A stretch of 64,000 nt of DNA from positions 64,631,816 through 64,695,815 of the forward strand of contig CM075768.1 of NCBI GenBank assembly GCA_037974665.1, given 5' to 3'. Source of the DNA: Ehretia macrophylla (lineage: Eukaryota; Streptophyta; Magnoliopsida; Boraginales; Ehretiaceae). A program made the translations under genes and the position numbers. Of this stretch, positions 34,089-45,520 are shown piece after piece. The stretch's first letter is position 1. Each line of letters opens with the position of its first letter. The notes under the pieces are model-generated. The model did no database searches. It worked only from the letters and a program-made list of their open reading frames with translations, and had not been told where the DNA came from.

Positions 34089-34647
34089 CCTTTTCAATTT
34101 TTTTTCCTTAGGTTAGGGTTGCCAAGATACTTTATCCACCATATTTCTATTATTGAATCCCACGGCACCTTGGGCAAGAAAACTTCGCTTCACGTGGAGG
34201 CTGGGTCCGCAAACCGAGGGCGTAGGGCTTGTGACCAAGTCTTTGTCTCTCCGGTGCCCATAACTTTTGATTCGTAAGGAGTTACACGGCGCACAACATA
34301 CCGTTTGGAAGCTCTCTGAGAGCTCTACGATGGGAGAAGCAAGCTTTCTCACTGTGCCCTTTTTTGGAGCCCAAAATAGAACGTTTTCATCAATATCGGT
34401 CCACTTTTCTAGTTTTGCTCTATTTTTCCTTCCCGGATCGTACAACATGAGTTGTTAAAAGGACGACAACCATACTCGCGGGACATTAGAGGGCCCTACA
34501 ATGCGTCGATATCACGTCTTGCCAGGATGCTGCATTGTTAAAGCGGATGGGTTGTTGTTAAGCCCATTGGGCCTTCTGAATGGCCAATCTTTCTAGGCTC
34601 GGACTGTGAACCATTAACAGATAAAGGAATTGTGCCATCAACATGAC

Positions 34648-34766
34648 GGGTGCGATCATATCAGCACTAATGCACCGGATCCCATCAGAACTCCGAAGTT
34701 AAGTGTGCTTGGGCGAGAGTAGTACTAGGATGGGTGACCCCCTGGGAAGTCCTCGTGTTGGACTCC
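34648..34766 (+). rRNA. 5S rRNA gene, copy 50
   Basis: Four substitutions are seen (14C>T, 57C>T, 114C>G, 117C>T). Box C is intact. The spacer that follows is the shortest in the window. Confidence 0.96.
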
Positions 34767-35261
34767 CCTTTTCAATTTTTTTTCCTCCGGTTAGGGTTGC
34801 GAACATACTTTATCCACCACATTTCTATTATCGAATCCCACGGAACCTTGGGCATGACAACTTCGCTTCACGTGGAGGTTGGGCCCGTAAACCGAGGGCG
34901 TAGGGCTTATGACCAAGTCTTTGTCTCTCTGGTGCCCATAACTTTTGATCTGTAAGGAGTTACGCGGCGCACAGCATACCGTTGGAAAGCTTGCTCGTTG
35001 TGCCCTTTTTTGTAGCCCATTTCTAATTTTGCTATGTTTTTCCTTCCCAGATCGTACATCATGAGTTGTTAAAAGGACGACAACCATACTCGCAGGACAT
35101 TAGAGGGCCCTACAACGCGTCGATATCACGTCTTACAAGGATACTGCGTTGTTAAAGCGGATGGGTTGTTGTTAAGCCCATTGGGCCTTCTGAATGGGCA
35201 ATCTAACTAGGCTGGGTCTGTGAACCGTTAACACAAAAAGGAATTCTACCCCCACCATGAC
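34767..35261 (+). other. Shortest 5S spacer, two deletions (copies 50-51)
   Basis: This spacer is about 63 bp short. One loss joins GGAAAGC to TTGCTCG near 34990 and removes the palindrome; AGCT borders both sides in intact units. A second joins AGCCCA to TTTCTAA near 35020 and removes the GAACGTTTTCATCAG block. The leader of copy 51 is of the A-run type. Confidence 0.8.
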
Positions 35262-35380
35262 CGGTCCTATCATTCCAGCACTACTGGACCGGCTCCCGTC
35301 AGCACTCCGAAGTTAAGCGTGCTTGCGTGAGAGTAGTCCTAGGATGGGTGACCCTCTGGGAAGTCCTCGTGTTGCCCCCC
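35262..35380 (+). rRNA. 5S rRNA gene, copy 51 (strongly diverged, likely pseudogene)
   Basis: Fourteen substitutions are seen: 1G>C, 5G>C, 7G>T, 13A>T, 23A>C, 26C>G, 32A>C, 37A>G, 42A>C, 65G>C, 67C>T, 77A>C, 94C>T and 115A>C. Five are A>C transversions, a spectrum unlike the other copies. Helix I is broken at 1, 5 and 115. It sits beside the doubly deleted spacer. Confidence 0.88.
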
Positions 35381-35936
35381 TTTTTTCAATTTTTTTTCCT
35401 CCAGTTAGGGTTGCCAAGATACTTTCTCCACCACATTTCTATTACCGAATCCCACGGCACCTTGAGCAAGACAACTTCGCTTCACATGGAGGCTGGGCCC
35501 ACAAACCGAGGGCGTAGGCTTGTGACTAGGTCTCTGTCTCCCCAGTACTCATAACTTTTGATCCTTAGGGAGTTACGCGGCGCACAGCATACCGTTGGAA
35601 AGCACTCTGAGAGCTCTACGACGGGCGCAGCAGCTTGCTCGTTGTGCCTTTTTTGGAGCCCAAAATCAAACATTTTCATCAGTTTCGGGCCACTTTTCTT
35701 ATTAAGCTTTGTTTTTGCATCCCGGATCGTACCTCGTGAGGTTTTAAAAGGACGAGAACCTCACTCGCGGGACATTAGAGGGCCCTACAATGCGTCGATA
35801 TCACATCTTACGAGGATGCTACGTTGTTGAAACCGATGTGTTGTTGTTAAGCCCATTGGGCCTTCTGAATGGGCCATCTCTCTAGGCTGGGATTGTGAAC
35901 CGTTAACACAAAAAGGAATTCTACCCCCACTATAAA

Positions 35937-36055
35937 GGGTGCGATCATACTATCACTAATGCACTAGATCGCATCAGAACTCCAAAGTTAAGCGTGCTTG
36001 GGCGAGAGTTGTACTAGGATGGGTGACCCCCTGGGAAGTCCACGTGTTGCACCTC
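35937..36055 (+). rRNA. 5S rRNA gene, copy 52
   Basis: Nine substitutions are seen (15C>T, 17G>T, 29C>T, 30G>A, 35C>G, 48G>A, 74A>T, 106T>A, 118C>T). Boxes A and C are intact. It has an A-run leader and A at -1. Confidence 0.94.
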
Positions 36056-36610
36056 CCATTTTAATTTTTTTTCCTCCGGTTAGGGTTGCCAAGATACTTT
36101 ATCCATCACATTTCTATTACTGAATCGACCGGTACCTTGGGCAAAACAACTTCGCTTCACATAGAGGTTGGGCCCGGAAACCGAGGTCGTGGGGCTTGGG
36201 ACTAAGTCTTTGTCGCTCTGGTGCCCATAACTTTTGATTTGTAAGGAGTTACGCGGCGCATAGCAAACCGTTGGAAAGCTCTCTGAGAGCTCTACGACGG
36301 GCGCAGCAGCTTGCTCGTTGTGCCTTTTGGAGCCCAAAATCGAACGTTTTCATCAGTTTCGATCCACTTTTCTTATTAAGCCCTGTTTTTCCATCCCAAA
36401 TCGTACGTCGTGAGCTGTTAAAATGACGACAACCTTACTCGCGGGACATTAGAGGGCCCTACAATGCTTCGATATAACGTCTTGCCTGGATGCTATGTTG
36501 TTGAAGCGAATGGGTTGTTGTTAAGCCCATTGGGCCTTCTGAATGGGCCATCTCTCTACGTTGGGACTGTGAACCGTTAACACATAAAGGAATTCTACCC
36601 CCACCATGAT

Positions 36611-36729
36611 GGGTGCGATCATACCAGCACTAATGCACCGGATCCCATCAGAACTCCGAAGTTAAGCGTGCTTGGGCGAGAGTTGTACTAGGATGGGTGA
36701 CCCTTTGGGAAGTCCTCGTGTTGCACCCC
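36611..36729 (+). rRNA. 5S rRNA gene, copy 53
   Basis: Three substitutions are seen (74A>T, 94C>T, 95C>T). The leader is a hybrid: TATA-like CATAAAGG followed by the CTACCCCCACC tail of the A-run class. It marks the switch from A-run to TATA-like units. Confidence 0.97.
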
Positions 36730-37288
36730 CCTTTTCAATTTTTTTTCCTCCGGTTAGGGTTCCCAAGATACTTTATCCACCACATTTCTATTATCGAATC
36801 CCACGGCACCTTGGCCAAGACAACTTCGCTTCACATGGAGGTTGGGCCCGCAAACCGAGGGCGTAGGGCTTGTGACCAAGTCTCTGTCGCTCCGGTGCCC
36901 ATAATTTTTGATCCGTAAGGAGTTACGTGGCGCACAGCATACCGTTAGAAAGCACTCCGAGAGCTCTACGACTGGGGTAGCCTGCTAGCTCGTTGTGTCC
37001 TTTTTTGGAGCCCAAAATTGAACGTTTTCACCATTTTCGGGCAACTTTTACTTATTGGATCTGTTTTTTCGTCCCGTATCGTACGTCGTGAGCTATTAAA
37101 AGGACGACAACCTTACTCACGGGACATTAGAGGGCCTTACAATGCGTCGATATCTCGTCTTGCGAGGATGCTAGGTTGTTGAAGCAGATGGGTTGTCGTT
37201 AAGCCCATTGGGCCTTCTGAATGGGCTATCTCTCTAGGCTGGGACTGTGAACCGTTAACACTTAAAGGAATTGGGCCATCAACATGAC

Positions 37289-37407
37289 GGTTGCAATCAT
37301 ACCAGCACTAATAAACCGGATCCGATCAGAACTCCGAAGTTAAGCGTGCTTGGGCAAGAGTAGTACTAGGATGGGTGACCCCCAGGGAAATCCTCGTGTT
37401 GCACCCC
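37289..37407 (+). rRNA. 5S rRNA gene, copy 54
   Basis: Eight substitutions are seen (3G>T, 7G>A, 25G>A, 26C>A, 36C>G, 68G>A, 96T>A, 102G>A). The leader reads CACTTAAAGG. Box A is intact. Confidence 0.95.
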
Positions 37408-37964
37408 CTTTTTCATTTTTTTTTGCTCTGGTTAGGGTTGCCAGGATACTTTATCCACCCCATTTCTATTATCGAATCCCCCGGCACCTTAGGCAAGACA
37501 ACTTCGCTTCACGTGGAGGCAAGGATAGCAAACCCAGGGCGTAGGGCTTGTGGCCAGGTCTCCTTCGTTCCGGTGCCCATAACTTTTGATCCGTAAGGAG
37601 TTACGCTGCGCACAGCATAACGTTGGAAAGCTCTCCGAGAGCTCTACAACTGGGGTAGCCTGCTAGCTCGTTGTGTCCTTTTTTGGAGCCAAAAATTAAC
37701 GTTTTCATCAGTTTCGGGCCACTTTTATTTTTTGGCTCTGTTTTCTCATCCCGAATCATACGTCATGAACTGTTAAAAGGACGAAAACCTTACTCGCGGG
37801 ACATTAAAGGGCCCTACAACGCGTCGATATCTCGTCTTAAGAGGATGCTGGGTTGTTGAAGCGGATGGGTTGTCGTTAAGCCCATTGGGCTTTCTAAATG
37901 GGCCATCTCTCTAGGCTGGGACTGTAAACTGTTAACACATAAAGGAATTGTCCCTGAACATGAC

Positions 37965-38083
37965 GGGTACGATCATACTAGCACTAATTCACGGGATCCG
38001 ATCAGAACTCTGAAGTTAAGCGTGCTTGGGTGAGAGTAGTACTAGGATGGGTGACCCCCTGGGAAGTCCTCGTGTTGCACCCC
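37965..38083 (+). rRNA. 5S rRNA gene, copy 55
   Basis: Seven substitutions are seen (5G>A, 15C>T, 25G>T, 29C>G, 36C>G, 47C>T, 67C>T). Box C and the 3' end match consensus. The early spacer resembles that of copies 29, 38 and 57. Confidence 0.95.
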
Positions 38084-38640
38084 CCTTTTCAATTTGTTTT
38101 GCTCCTGTTAGGGTTGCCAAGATACTTTATCCACCACATTTCTATTATCAAATCCCACGGCACCTTGGGCAAGACAACTTCGCTTCATGTGGAGGCCGGG
38201 CCTGCAAACCGAGGGCGTACGGCTTGTCACCAGGTCTCTGTTGCGCCGATGCCATAACTTTTGATCCGTAAGGAGTTACGCGGCGCACAGCATAACGTTG
38301 GAAAGCACTTCAAGAGCTCTACGACGGGGGCAGCTAGCTTGCTCGCTATGCCCTTTTTAGAGCCCAAAATAGAACGTTTTCATCAGTTTTGGGACACTTT
38401 TCTGATTTTGCTATGTTTTTCCGTCCCGTATCGTACGTCGTGAGCTGTTAAAAGGACGACAACCTTACTCGCGGGACATTAGAGGGCCCTACAACGCGTT
38501 GATATCTCGTCTTGCGAGGATGCTAGGTTGTTGAAGCGGATGGGTTCTCGTTAAACCCATTGGGCCTTCTGAATGGGCCATCTCTCTAGGCTGGGTCTGT
38601 GAACGGTTAACACATAAAGGAATTGTGCCCTCAACATGAT

Positions 38641-38759
38641 GGGTGCGATCATACCAGCACTAATGCCCCGGATCCCATCAGAACTCCGAAGTTAAGCGTG
38701 CTTGGGCGAGAGTAGTACTAGGATGGGTGACCCCTTGGGAAGTCCTTGTGTTGCACCCC
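38641..38759 (+). rRNA. 5S rRNA gene, copy 56
   Basis: Three substitutions are seen (27A>C, 95C>T, 107C>T). Positions 28-94 match consensus, including box A and IE. It has T at -1. Confidence 0.97.
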
Positions 38760-39316
38760 TCCTTTTCAATTTTTTCTGCTCCAGTTAGGGTTGCCAAGAT
38801 ACTTTATCCACCACATTTCTATTATCGAATTCCACGGCACCTTGGGCAAGACAACTTCGCTCCACGTGGAGTTCGGGCCTGCAAACCGATGGCGTAGTGC
38901 TTGTGACCAGGTCTCTGTCGCTCCGGTGCCCATAACTTTTGATTCGTAAGGAGTTACGTGGCGCACAGCATAACATTGGAAAGCTCTTCGAGAGCTCTAT
39001 GACGGGGGTAGCTAGTTTGCTCGCTATGCCCTTTTTGGATCCCAAAATCGAACATTTTCATCAGTTTCGGGCCACTTTTCTGATTTTTGCTTTATTTTTT
39101 CGTCCCTAATCGTACGTTGTGAGCTGTTAAAAGGATGACAACCATACTCGCGGGAAATATAGGGTCCTACAATGCGTCGATATCTCACCTTGCCAGGATA
39201 ATGGGTTGTTGAAGCGGATGGGTTGTCGTTAACCCCATTGGGCCTTTTGCATGGGCCATCTCTCTAGGCTGGGACTGTGAACCGTTAACACAAAGGAATT
39301 GTTCCCTCAACATGAA

Positions 39317-39435
39317 GGGTGCGATCATACCAGTACTAATGTACCAGATCCTATCAAAACTCCGAAGTTAAGCATGCTTGGGCGAGAGTAGTACTAGGAT
39401 GGGTGATCTCTTGGGAAATCCTCGTGTTGCACCCC
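39317..39435 (+). rRNA. 5S rRNA gene, copy 57 (diverged)
   Basis: Ten substitutions are seen (18C>T, 26C>T, 30G>A, 36C>T, 41G>A, 58G>A, 91C>T, 93C>T, 95C>T, 102G>A). All are transitions, and three hit box C. It has A at -1. The spacer groups with copies 29 and 38. Confidence 0.93.
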
Positions 39436-39994
39436 CCCTTTTCAATTTTTTTTGCTCCGGTTAGGGTTGCCAAGATACTTTATCCCCCACATTTCTATTA
39501 TCGAATCCCACGGCGCCTTGGACAAGACAACTTCGCTTCACTTGGAGGCCGAGCCTGCAAACCTAGGGCGTAGGGCATGTGACCAGGTCTTTGTCGCTCT
39601 AGTGCCCATAACTTTTGATATGTAAGGAGTTACGCGGCGCACAGCATAACGTTGGAAAGCTCTTCAAGAGGTCTACGACGGGGGCAACTAGCTTGCTCGC
39701 TTTGCCCTTTTTAAAGCCCAAAATCGAATGTTTTATTCAGTTTTGGGACACTTTTCTTATTTTGCTATGTTTTTGCGTGTCGTATCGTATGTCGTGAGCT
39801 GTTAAAAGGACGACAACCTTACTCGCGTGACATTAGAGGGCCCTACAATGTGTCAATATCTCATCTTGCGAGGATGCTGGGTTGTTGAAGCGGATGGGTT
39901 GTCGTTAAGCCCATTGGGCCTTCTGAATGGGCCATCTCTCTAGGCTGGGACTGTGATTCGTTAACACATAAAGGAATTGGGCCATCAACATGAC

Positions 39995-40113
39995 GGGTGC
40001 GATCATACCAGCACTAATGCACCGGATCCCATCAAAACTCCGAAGTTAAGCGTTCTTGGGCAAGAGTAGTACTTGGATGGGTGACCCCATGGGAAGTCCT
40101 CGTGTTGCACCCC
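39995..40113 (+). rRNA. 5S rRNA gene, copy 58
   Basis: Five substitutions are seen (41G>A, 60G>T, 68G>A, 80A>T, 95C>A). The spacer has GACAACTCGC as in copies 30 and 39. Confidence 0.96.
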
Positions 40114-40671
40114 CCTTTTCATTTTTTTTGCTCCGGTTAGGGTTGCCAAGATACTTTATCCACCACATTTCTATTATCGAATCCCACGGCACCTTGGGCA
40201 CGACAACTCGCTTCACGTGGAGGCAGGGCTAGCAAACCGAGGGCGTAGGGTTTGTGACCAGGTCTCCTTCGCTCCGGTGCCCATAACTTTTGATCCATAA
40301 GGAGTTACGCGGCGCAAAGCATACCGTTGGAAAGCTCTCCGAGAGCTCTACGACAGTGGCAACCAGCTTGTTCACGGTGACCTTTTTTGGGGCCCAAAAA
40401 TCGAAGTTTTTCATCCGTTTTGGGCCACTTTTTTAATTGAGCTCTATTTTTCCGTCCCGGATCGTAGGTCGTGAGCTATTAAAAGGACGAAAACCTTGCT
40501 CGCAGGACATTAGAGGGCCCAACAACACGTCGATATCTCGTCTTGCGAGGATCCTAGGTTGTTGAAGAGGATGGGTTGTCGTTAAGCTCATTGGGCCTTC
40601 TGAATGGGCCACCTTTCTAGGCTGGGTCTGCGAACCGTTAACACATAAAGGAATTGTGCCCTCAACATAAC

Positions 40672-40790
40672 AGGTGCGATCATACCAGCACTAATGCCCC
40701 AGATCCCATTAGAACTCCGAAGTTAAGCATGCTTGGGTGAGAGTAGTACTAGGATGGATGACCCTATGGGAAGTCCTCATGTTGCACCCC
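40672..40790 (+). rRNA. 5S rRNA gene, copy 59 (diverged)
   Basis: Ten substitutions are seen (1G>A, 27A>C, 30G>A, 39C>T, 58G>A, 67C>T, 87G>A, 94C>T, 95C>A, 108G>A). Three are in box C. The CATAAC leader end is shared with copy 31. Confidence 0.93.
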
Positions 40791-41348
40791 CTTTTGAAAT
40801 TTTTTTTTCTCCAGTTAGGGTTGCCAAGATACATTATCCACCACATTTCTATTACCGAATCCCACGGCACCTTGGGCAAGACAACTTCGCTTCACTTGGA
40901 GGATGGGCCTGCAAACCGAGGGCGTAAGGCTTGTGACTAGGTCTCCGTCGCTCCGGTGCCTATTACTTTTGATCCGTAAGGAGTTACGCGGCGCACAGCA
41001 TACCGTTGGAAAGCTCTTCGAGAGCTTAGGATGGGGGCTACAAGCTTGCTCGCTGTACCCTTTTTGGACGCAAAAATCGAACGTTTTCATCAATTTCGGG
41101 CCACTTTTCTAATTGTTGCTCTGTTTTTTCGTCCAAGATCGTAAGTCGTAAGCTGTTAAAAGGACGACAACATTACTCGCTGGAAATTAGAGGGCCCTTC
41201 AATGCGTCAATATCTCGTCTTGCGAGGATGCTGGGTTGTTGAAACGGATGGGTTGTCGTTAAGCCCATTGGGCCTTCTGAATGGGCTATCACTCTAGGCT
41301 GGGACTGTGAACCGTTAACACATAAAGGAATTTGGCCATCAACATGAT

Positions 41349-41467
41349 GGGTGCGATCATACCAGCACTAATGCACTGGATCTGATCAGAACTCTGAAGT
41401 TAAGCATGCTTGGACGAGAGCAGTACTAGGATAGGTGACCCCTTGGGAAGTCCTCGTGTTGCACCCC
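41349..41467 (+). rRNA. 5S rRNA gene, copy 60 (hexamer position 1)
   Basis: Nine substitutions are seen (29C>T, 35C>T, 36C>G, 47C>T, 58G>A, 66G>A, 73T>C, 85G>A, 95C>T), all transitions except 36. The spacer shares GTTACTCTGCGC with copy 66. Confidence 0.94.
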
Positions 41468-42014
41468 CCTTTTCAAATTTTTTTTCTCTAGTTAGGGTTG
41501 CCAAGATACTTTATCCACCACATTTCTATTATCGAATCCCACGGCACCTTGGGCAAGACAACTTTGCTTCACGTGGAGGCTGGGCCCGCAAATCGAGGGC
41601 GTAGGGCTTGTGACCAGGTCACCGTAGCACCGGTACCCATGACTTTTGATCCGTAAAGAGTTACTCTGCGCACAGTATACCGATGGAAAGCTCTACGATG
41701 GTAGCAGCAGGCTTGCTCGCTGTGCCCTTTTTGGAGCCCAAAATTGAACGTTTTCATCAGTTTCAGGACACTGTTCTAGTTTTGCTATGTTTTTTCGTCC
41801 TGTATCGTACATCGTGAGCTTTTAAAAGGACGACAACCTTACTCGCGTGACATTAGAGGGCCCTACAACGCGTCGATATCTCATCTTGCGAGGATGCTGG
41901 GTTATTGAAGCGGATGGGTTGTCGTTAATCCCATTGGGCCTTCTGAATGAGCCATCTCTCTAGGCTGGGTCTGTGAACCGTTAACACCTAAAGGAATTGT
42001 TCCCTCAACATGAT
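41468..42014 (+). other. 5S spacer with 11-bp loss of a palindrome arm (copies 60-61)
   Basis: Near 41694 GGAAAGCTCT runs straight into ACGATGG. The intact form has AGCTCT twice, once in each half of the palindrome. The loss fits slippage between these two 6-bp copies exactly. Confidence 0.82.
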
Positions 42015-42133
42015 GGTTGCGATAATACCAGCCCTAATGCACTGGATCCGATCAGAACTCCGAAGTTAAGCGTGCTTGGGCGAGAGTAGATCTAGGATGG
42101 GTGACCCCCTGCGAAGTCCTGGTGTTGCATTCC
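42015..42133 (+). rRNA. 5S rRNA gene, copy 61 (hexamer position 2)
   Basis: Eleven substitutions are seen (3G>T, 10C>A, 19A>C, 29C>T, 36C>G, 76T>A, 77A>T, 98G>C, 107C>G, 116C>T, 117C>T). 76-77 create AGATCT, shared only with copy 67 together with 19A>C and GCATTCC at the end. Confidence 0.93.
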
Positions 42134-42692
42134 CTTTTTCAAATTCTTTTCCTTCGGTTAGGGTTGCCTAGATACTTTATCCACCACATTTCTATTATAG
42201 AATCCCATGGCACCTTGGGCAAGACAAATTCGCTTCACGTGGAGGCGAGGCTAGCAAACCGAGGGCGTAGGGCTTGTGACCAGGTCTTCTTCGCTCCGGT
42301 GCCTATAACTTTTGATCCGTAAGGAGTTACGCGGCGCACAGCATACCATTGGAAAGCTCTCCGAGAGAACTACGATGGGGGTAGCAAGCTTGATCATTGT
42401 ACCCTTTTTTGGAGCCCAAAATCGAACCTTTTCATCAGTTTCGGGATACTTTTCTTTTTTAGCTATGTTTTTTCCTCCCGGATTGTACGTCGTGAGCTGT
42501 TATAAGGATGACAACCTTACTCGCTGGACATTTGAGGGCCCTACAACGCGTTGATATCTCGTCTTGTTAGGATGCTGGGTTCTTGAAGCGGGTGGGTTGT
42601 CGTTAAGTCCATTGGGCCTTCTGAATGAGCCATCTCTCTAGGCTGGGACTGTGAACCGTTAACACATAAAGGAATTGTTCACCCAACATGAC

Positions 42693-42811
42693 GGGTGCGA
42701 TCATACCAGCACTAATGCACCGGATCCGATCATAACTCCGAAGTTAAGCATGCTTGGGCGATAGTAGTACTAGGATGGGTGACTCCCTGGGAAGTCCTCA
42801 TGTTGTACCCC
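42693..42811 (+). rRNA. 5S rRNA gene, copy 62 (hexamer position 3)
   Basis: Seven substitutions are seen (36C>G, 41G>T, 58G>A, 70G>T, 92C>T, 108G>A, 114C>T). 41G>T (CATAACTCC) is shared with copies 68, 70 and 80. 114C>T keeps a G-U pair. Confidence 0.95.
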
Positions 42812-43368
42812 CCTTTTCAATATCTTTTCCTCCGGTTAGGGTTGCCAAGATACTTTATCCATCACATTTGTATTATCAAATCCCACGGCACCTTGGGCAT
42901 GACAACTTCGCTTCACATGGAGGTTGGGCCCGCAAACCGAGGGCGTAGGGCTTGTGACCAGGTCTCCATCGCACCGGTGCCCAAAACTTTTGATCCATAA
43001 GGAGTACGCGGCGCACAACATACCGTTGGAAAGCACTTCGAGAGCTCTACGATGGGGGCAGCTAGCTTGGTCGCTGTGCCCTTTTTGGATCGTAAAATCA
43101 AACGTTTTCATCAGTTTCGGGCTATTTTACTAATTTAGCTCTGTTTTTCCATCCCGGATCGTACGTCGTGAGCTGTTAAAAGGACGACAACCTTACTCGC
43201 GTGACATTAGAAGGCCCTACAACGCGTCGATATCTCGTCTTGCGAGGATGCTAGGTTGTTGAAGCGGATGGGTTGTCGTTAAGCCCAATGGGCATTCTGA
43301 ATGGGCCATCTCTCTAGGCTTAGACTGTGAACCGTTAACACATAAAGTAATTGTGCCCTTAACATGAC

Positions 43369-43487
43369 GGGTGCGATCATACCAGCACTAATGCACCAGA
43401 TCCCATCAGAACTCCGAAGTTAAGCATACTTGGGCGAGAGTAGTACTAGGATGAGTGACCCGCTGGGAAGTCCTCGTGTTGCACCAC
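43369..43487 (+). rRNA. 5S rRNA gene, copy 63 (hexamer position 4)
   Basis: Six substitutions are seen (30G>A, 58G>A, 60G>A, 86G>A, 94C>G, 118C>A). The spacer (GGGCCTGGAAAC, CATGTCTCCGTAGC) matches copies 69 and 79. Confidence 0.95.
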
Positions 43488-44042
43488 CCTTTTCAATTTT
43501 TTTTCCCCGGTTAGCATTGCCAAGATGCTTTATCCACCACATTTCTATTATTGAATCCCACGGCGCCTTGGGCAAGACAACTTCGATTCACGTGGAGGCT
43601 GGGCCTGGAAACTGATGGCGTTGGGCTTGTGACCATGTCTCCGTAGCTCCGGTGCCCATAACTTTTGATCCGTAAGGAGTTACGCGGTACACAGCATACT
43701 GTTAGAAAGCTCTTCTAGAGCTCAACGTTGGGGGCAGCTAGCTTGCTCGCTATTCCCTTTTTGGAGCCCAAAATCGAACGATGTTATCAGTTTTGGACAC
43801 TTTTCTAGTTTTTCTATTTTTTTTGTCCCGTATCGTACGTCGGGAGCTGTTAAAAGGATGACAACCTTACTCGCGTGACATTAGAGGGCCCTACAATGCG
43901 TCGATATCTCGTCTTGCGAGGATGCTGGGTTGTTGAAGCGGATGGGTTGTCGTTAAACCCATTGGGCCTTCTGAATGGGATATATCTCTAGGCTGGGACT
44001 ATGAACCGTTAACACATAAACGAATTGGGCCATCAACATGCC

Positions 44043-44161
44043 GAGTGCAATCATACCAGCGCTAATGCACCGGATCCCATAAGAACTCCGAAGTTAAGCG
44101 TGCTTGGGCGAGAGTAGTACTAGGATGGGTGACCCCCTGGGAACTCCTCGTGTTGCACCCC
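44043..44161 (+). rRNA. 5S rRNA gene, copy 64 (hexamer position 5)
   Basis: Five substitutions are seen (2G>A, 7G>A, 19A>G, 39C>A, 102G>C). All control boxes match consensus. The spacer has GGGCGTCGGGC and CAGGCCTCC as in copies 70 and 80. Confidence 0.96.
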
Positions 44162-44721
44162 CCTTTTAATTTTTTTTTCCTCCGGTTAGGGTTGCCAAGA
44201 TACTTTATCCACCACATTTCTATTATCAAATCCCACGGCACCTTGGGCAATACAACTTCGCTTCACGTGGAGGCGGGGATAGCAAACCGAGGGCGTCGGG
44301 CTTGTGACCAGGCCTCCTTCGCTCCGGTGCCCAAAACTTTTGATCCGTAAATAGTTGCGCGGTGCACAGCATACCGTTGGAAAGCTCTCCGAGAGCTCTA
44401 CCACGGGGATAGCTAGCTGGCTCATTCTACCCATTTATGGAGCCCAAAATTGAATATTTTCATCAGTTTCGGGCCACTTTTATGATTTTTGCTCTGTTTT
44501 TCCGTCCCGGATCGTACGTCGTGAGCTGTTAAAAAGATGACAATCTTACTCGTGGGAAATTAGAGGGCCCTACAACACATCGATATATCGTCCTGCGCGG
44601 ATGCTGGGTTGTTGAAGCGGATGGGTCGTCGTTAAGCCCATTGGGCCTTCTGAATGGGCCATCGCTCTAGGCTGGGACTATGAACCGTTAACACATAAAG
44701 TAATTGTGCCATCAACATGAC

Positions 44722-44840
44722 GGGTGTGATCATACTAGCACTAATGCACCGGATCCCATCAGAACTCCGAAGTTAAGCGTGCTTGGGCGAGTGTAGTACT
44801 AGGATGGGTGACCCCCAGGGAAGTCCTCGTGTTGCACCCC
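44722..44840 (+). rRNA. 5S rRNA gene, copy 65 (hexamer position 6)
   Basis: Four substitutions are seen (6C>T, 15C>T, 71A>T, 96T>A). The spacer has a small insertion (GGGCCCCCCGC) at the place where copies 71, 81 and 82 have GGGCCCTCMGC-like sequence. Confidence 0.96.
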
Positions 44841-45401
44841 TCTTTTCAATTTTTTTTCCTCCAGTTAGGGTTGCCAAGATACTTTATCCACCACATTTCT
44901 ATTATCGAATCCCAAGGCACCTTGGGCAAGACAACTTCGCTTCACATGGTGGCTGGGCCCCCCGCAAACCGAGGGCGTAAGGCTTGTGACCAGGTCTCCG
45001 ACGCTCCGGTGCCCATAACTTCGGATCCGTAAGGAGTTACATGGCGCACAGCATACCGTTGGAAAGCACATCGAGAGCTCTACGACGGGGGCAGCTAGCT
45101 TCCTCGCTTTGCCCTTTTTGAAGCCCAAAATCGAATGTTTTCATCAGTTTGGAGCCACTTTTCTAGTTTTGCTCTGTTTTTTCGTCCCGTATCGTACGTC
45201 GTGAGCTGTTAAAAGAACGACGACCTTACTCGCGGGACAATAGAGGGCCCTACAACGCGTCGATATCTCGTCTTGCGAGGATGTTGGGTTGTTGAAGCGG
45301 ATGGGTTGTCGTTAAGCCCATTGGGCCTTCTGAATGGGCTATCACTCTACGTTGGGACTGTGAACCGTTAACACATAAACGAATTGGGCCATCAACATGA
45401 C

Positions 45402-45520
45402 GGGTACGATCATACCAGCACTAATGCACCGTATCCCATCAGAACTCCAAAGTTAAGAGTGCTTGGGCGAGAGTAGTACTAGGATGGGTGACCCCCTGGG
45501 AAGTCCTCGTGTTGCACCCC
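45402..45520 (+). rRNA. 5S rRNA gene, copy 66 (hexamer position 1)
   Basis: Four substitutions are seen (5G>A, 31G>T, 48G>A, 57C>A). The gene differs from copy 60, but the later spacer matches it, so the block boundary probably lies inside this unit. Confidence 0.96.
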
